DNA of 64,000 nt from an uncultured Latescibacterota bacterium. Lineage in GTDB: Bacteria > Latescibacterota > UBA2968 > UBA8231. The DNA lies in contig OY282352.1 of NCBI GenBank assembly GCA_958295495.1, forward strand, positions 4,534,049-4,598,048, given 5' to 3'. The notes beneath the pieces were generated by a model, which had not been told where the DNA came from, did not search any database, and saw only the letters and a program-made list of their open reading frames with translations. Position 1 is the first letter of the stretch. Each line of letters starts with the position of its first letter. The position numbers and the translations under genes were made by a program. This document shows positions 61,886 to 64,000 of this stretch, piece by piece.

Positions 61886-63745
61886 CTAGAAAAAGCGACT
61901 CCAGAAGCTCCGCTTCCGCTTCATTGAGCCGCCGCGATTGGCCAAGTAGCGGTCGAGGTTCTCTTTGCCGCTGGGCTGGTGGACATTGATCAGGCCGTAC
62001 ACCCCCCCCATGCCCATCCCGTCGTACACGTACAGTGCCACCGTATTCTCGCCATCGCGCACGACGTGGTCGCTAATATCGAGGATGAATGGCTGGTTCC
62101 ACACGTGGTGCTCGCCGATCCAGTGGCCGTTGACGTACACATAGGCATCCTTATCCACCCCGCCGAAAGCCATGAATACTGGCCGGCCCTTCTTTGCGTC
62201 CACCTCAATCCGGGTCCGGTACCAAGCCCCCTCGTCATATTGGGCATACCCTTGATCCTCCCAAGCCTGTCCAATGCCGATATCGACCCATTCCGAATCG
62301 TCGAAGTCCGGGTCAGCGTACTCGCGGTGCCGCTGGGAATTCAGCCCTCCCACATCGAGACAAAATTTCCACTGCATGGGCACCTCGGCCACCGTCTGGT
62401 GGGGATAGGGGATCCGCGGGAGCTGGTACGCGTAGCTACTATAGGGCATATAGTGCTTGCCACTTTTCAAGACTTCCACTCGCGGCCAGCCATGCCCTCT
62501 GTACACCCTATTCAAGTGCCCGCCTCGATTGACGGCGAAGTCGTTGGTTTCCACCTCGTCCGTAGGCTGATGCACATTGATTAGGCCGTACACGCCTCCC
62601 ATCATCGCCCCGTCGTACACATATAGTGCCACGGCATTCTCGCCATCGCGCACGACGTGGTCGCTGATATCGAGGATGAACGGCAGGTCCCACGCGTGGT
62701 GCTGACCAACCAATTGGCCATTGACATATACAAAGGCGTCTTTATCCACGCCGCCGAAAGCCATGAGCACCGGCCGCACAGAATCGGCCGCCACAGTAAA
62801 GGTGGTCCGGTACCAAGCTCCCTTGTCGTAGCCAGCGTAGCCCTGATCTTCCCAGGCCCGTCCAATGTCAATAGTAGCCCAGTCCGAATCGTCGTAGTCG
62901 AGGGTAGCCCAGTCGCGGTGCCGTTGTGGATATGACCCGTCCACCTCAAGGCGGAATTTCCACTGCATGGGCACCTCGGCCACCTCTTCATGGGCGTAGG
63001 GGACCACCGGAGGCGTGTAGGCGTAGTCGTGGTACTGCTGACCCGATTCGTGTCCTAAGAAGACTTGCGGCTGGAGGGCCTCCAACTGTCGTGCGGCCTG
63101 CTCCATTTGCCGTGCGACCTGCTCCATCTCCTGCTCCATCTGCGGCTGGATGGCCCACAACTGTCGTGCGGCCTGCTCCTGCTCCATTTGCCGTGCGGTC
63201 TGCTCCCTCTGCCGCTGGATGGCCTCCAACTGTCTGCGTATCTGCTCGTTGATAAAGACCGAGTCGATCCTACTGCGCACCCACTCGTCGCTCAACACCG
63301 AGTCGGCATCGACGATCAACGAGGGCCAGTGCTGTTGTAGGAGGGATCGGAGCTCGAGTGCAGAGGCGGTGCGGGAGGACGGCCTCTCTATCGTCGCCTC
63401 GCGCTGGTGGGTCGATTCTAGGCGCTGTGCCGCTTCCGCCCTCACCTGTGGCTGCCCGGGATGCTCGTCGATTACAGCTTCGTAGGTCTGGCGCGCCTGT
63501 GCCAGCCCCAGCTTCTCTTGGCACACCCCGATGCGTAGCTGCGCCCGGGCCGCCATGCCCTCGTCCCCCTTGCCCTTCTCGTGCGCCTCAATCACTTGCT
63601 TATAGAGGCGAATGGCCTCCTTTAGATTGCCCTCGCCCTTCTCCTGCATGAGGGCTGCCTGATACGTTTCCTCGACACTGCTGGCCAGCAGGCTGCTGGC
63701 ACTCAGCAATACGCAACTGAGGAAAATCGCGATAACGCGCTCCAT
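61886..63745 (-). CDS. Secreted protein with TPR-like region, coiled coil and two tandem GH2-like jelly-roll domains
   Basis: 619 residues with AAGGAGGTCCATC before the ATG. Signal peptide 1-21; helical repeat region (about 25-110); Gln/Arg/Glu-rich coiled coil (about 165-235); then two homologous domains (about 250-400 and 430-600) sharing VAEVPMQWKF, GAWYRT, MAFGGVDKDA, FILDISDHVVRDGEN and GGVYGLINVHQP. These resemble the sugar-binding domain at the start of GH2 beta-galactosidases, but no catalytic barrel is present. It is predicted to be an exported carbohydrate-binding or cell-surface scaffold. Confidence 0.75.
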   Translation of the reverse strand: MERVIAIFLSCVLLSASSLLASSVEETYQAALMQEKGEGNLKEAIRLYKQVIEAHEKGKGDEGMAARAQLRIGVCQEKLGLAQARQTYEAVIDEHPGQPQVRAEAAQRLESTHQREATIERPSSRTASALELRSLLQQHWPSLIVDADSVLSDEWVRSRIDSVFINEQIRRQLEAIQRQREQTARQMEQEQAARQLWAIQPQMEQEMEQVARQMEQAARQLEALQPQVFLGHESGQQYHDYAYTPPVVPYAHEEVAEVPMQWKFRLEVDGSYPQRHRDWATLDYDDSDWATIDIGRAWEDQGYAGYDKGAWYRTTFTVAADSVRPVLMAFGGVDKDAFVYVNGQLVGQHHAWDLPFILDISDHVVRDGENAVALYVYDGAMMGGVYGLINVHQPTDEVETNDFAVNRGGHLNRVYRGHGWPRVEVLKSGKHYMPYSSYAYQLPRIPYPHQTVAEVPMQWKFCLDVGGLNSQRHREYADPDFDDSEWVDIGIGQAWEDQGYAQYDEGAWYRTRIEVDAKKGRPVFMAFGGVDKDAYVYVNGHWIGEHHVWNQPFILDISDHVVRDGENTVALYVYDGMGMGGVYGLINVHQPSGKENLDRYLANRGGSMKRKRSFWSRFF

Positions 63746-63822
63746 GATGGACCTCCTTGTTCAGGTGGGTGAATGCGCGGTTGTACGCTCACCTTTGAAC
63801 CTAAACATCGGCGCTGTCCGAG

Positions 63823-63840
63823 TTGTCATGGTTTTGTCAT
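63823..63840 (+). promoter_or_regulatory. Pho-box-like 11-bp-spaced direct repeat
   Basis: TTGTCAT occurs at 63823-63829 and 63834-63840, separated by GGTT, i.e. 7-bp repeats with a 4-bp spacer as in PhoB boxes (CTGTCAT-N4-CTGTCAT). It lies 78 bp upstream of the GH2-like gene start and beside the end of an OmpR-family regulator gene. Its orientation is opposite to that gene. The rest of 63746-63950 shows no convincing gene. Confidence 0.5.
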
Positions 63841-63950
63841 GGATGTGCAAAAAGGTTGTACTTTTCGGTCTGCACCATCGGCCCTTGGGGCGCGAGGTCC
63901 TCAACGCAGCCCGCTTTCGCAGAAGTTGCACTTAGCTTTCTTCATGGTCT

Positions 63951-64000
63951 TCACTCCACAAAGCGGTATCCCACCCCGTGTACCGTGAGGATGTGGCGCG
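63951..64000 (-). CDS. OmpR/PhoB-family response regulator, C-terminal end only
   Basis: The last 16 codons before the window edge read RHILTVHGVGYRFVE and stop at 63953-63951. RxIxTVHGxGYRF is the wing hairpin of the OmpR/PhoB winged-helix DNA-binding domain. The receiver domain is outside the window. It is transcribed toward the GH2-like gene on the same strand, with the direct repeat between them. Confidence 0.8.
   Translation of the reverse strand, partial: RHILTVHGVGYRFVE

Noticed and set aside
63773..63988. Plus-strand frame with CPSCHG, looking like a heme motif
   Set aside because: No ribosome site, no family resemblance beyond the short motif, and it overlaps the response-regulator end and the Pho-box-like repeat.

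Overview
The window reads as chromosomal DNA of an uncultured, GC-rich (by eye about 60% GC) bacterium. It has AGGAGG-type ribosome binding sites, ATGA/GTGA overlaps between genes, and many catabolic genes typical of degraders of algal or sponge-derived sugars: Gfo/Idh/MocA oxidoreductases, ThuA, mandelate-racemase/enolase family enzymes, UxuA-like isomerase, sulfatase, sialidase-like Asp-box protein, MlrC-like M81 protein and five intact phytanoyl-CoA dioxygenase (PhyH) family genes. That mix is characteristic of Latescibacterota/Poribacteria-like lineages. This assignment is inference; no rRNA, tRNA or marker protein is present to settle it.

Layout. 1-620: decayed accessory DNA (end of a PIN toxin, a frameshifted N-terminal stub of a DNA methylase, a 26-bp tandem repeat). 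631-5978: sugar/sugar-acid catabolism (oxidoreductase, alpha/alpha-toroid protein, ThuA, enolase-family dehydratase, SDR). 6016-9990: Sel1-repeat protein, two-helix membrane protein, second toroid protein, aldo/keto reductase. 10004-13405: PabB-PabC fusion, DegT/DnrJ aminotransferase, small PaREP1/HEPN-like protein. 13438-20571: UxuA-like isomerase, PhyH pseudogene, a cytochrome-c-like/YceI/DUF5777 operon, a broken phosphodiesterase, a serine hydrolase and two tandem PhyH genes with an altered metal-binding motif.

20.7-39.95 kb is a composite anti-phage island, almost all on the minus strand: DUF262/DUF1524 (GmrSD-like) nuclease, STAS-like DUF4325 protein overlapping a DUF1156 DNA methyltransferase, a 1292-residue SIR2 protein translationally coupled to an MNT nucleotidyltransferase, an ApeA-like HEPN protein, a PIN toxin/antitoxin pair on the opposite strand, a HEPN-DUF499 ATPase and an SNF2-type helicase with a C-terminal DUF3883-like domain. 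Helicase, methylase and ATPase form one plausible system (resembling the predicted Hma type), split by the inserted SIR2-MNT, ApeA and PIN modules. Scars lie in and around the island: a second, internally deleted copy of the toxin-antitoxin locus (20.66-20.85 kb), a duplicate start of the DUF499 gene (28.9-29.04 kb) and a 43-bp piece of the methylase C-terminus (39.91-39.95 kb).

39955-49608: two more PhyH genes, SDR, sulfatase, cyclase, Asp-box protein, a TnpB stub, a RelBE-like pair, an Eis-like acetyltransferase, an ATPase stub and another PhyH gene. 49605-51453: a GntR(YtrA)-ABC ATPase-permease operon with an operator-like palindrome inside its promoter. 51704-64000: threonine-synthase-like enzyme, a probable glycosidase-fold protein, enolase-family enzyme, IlvD, secreted protein, metallophosphoesterase, M81 protein, methyltransferase, a secreted protein with two tandem GH2-like domains, and the end of an OmpR-family response regulator next to a Pho-box-like direct repeat. 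A recurring pattern is genes reduced by internal deletion while both ends stay recognisable.
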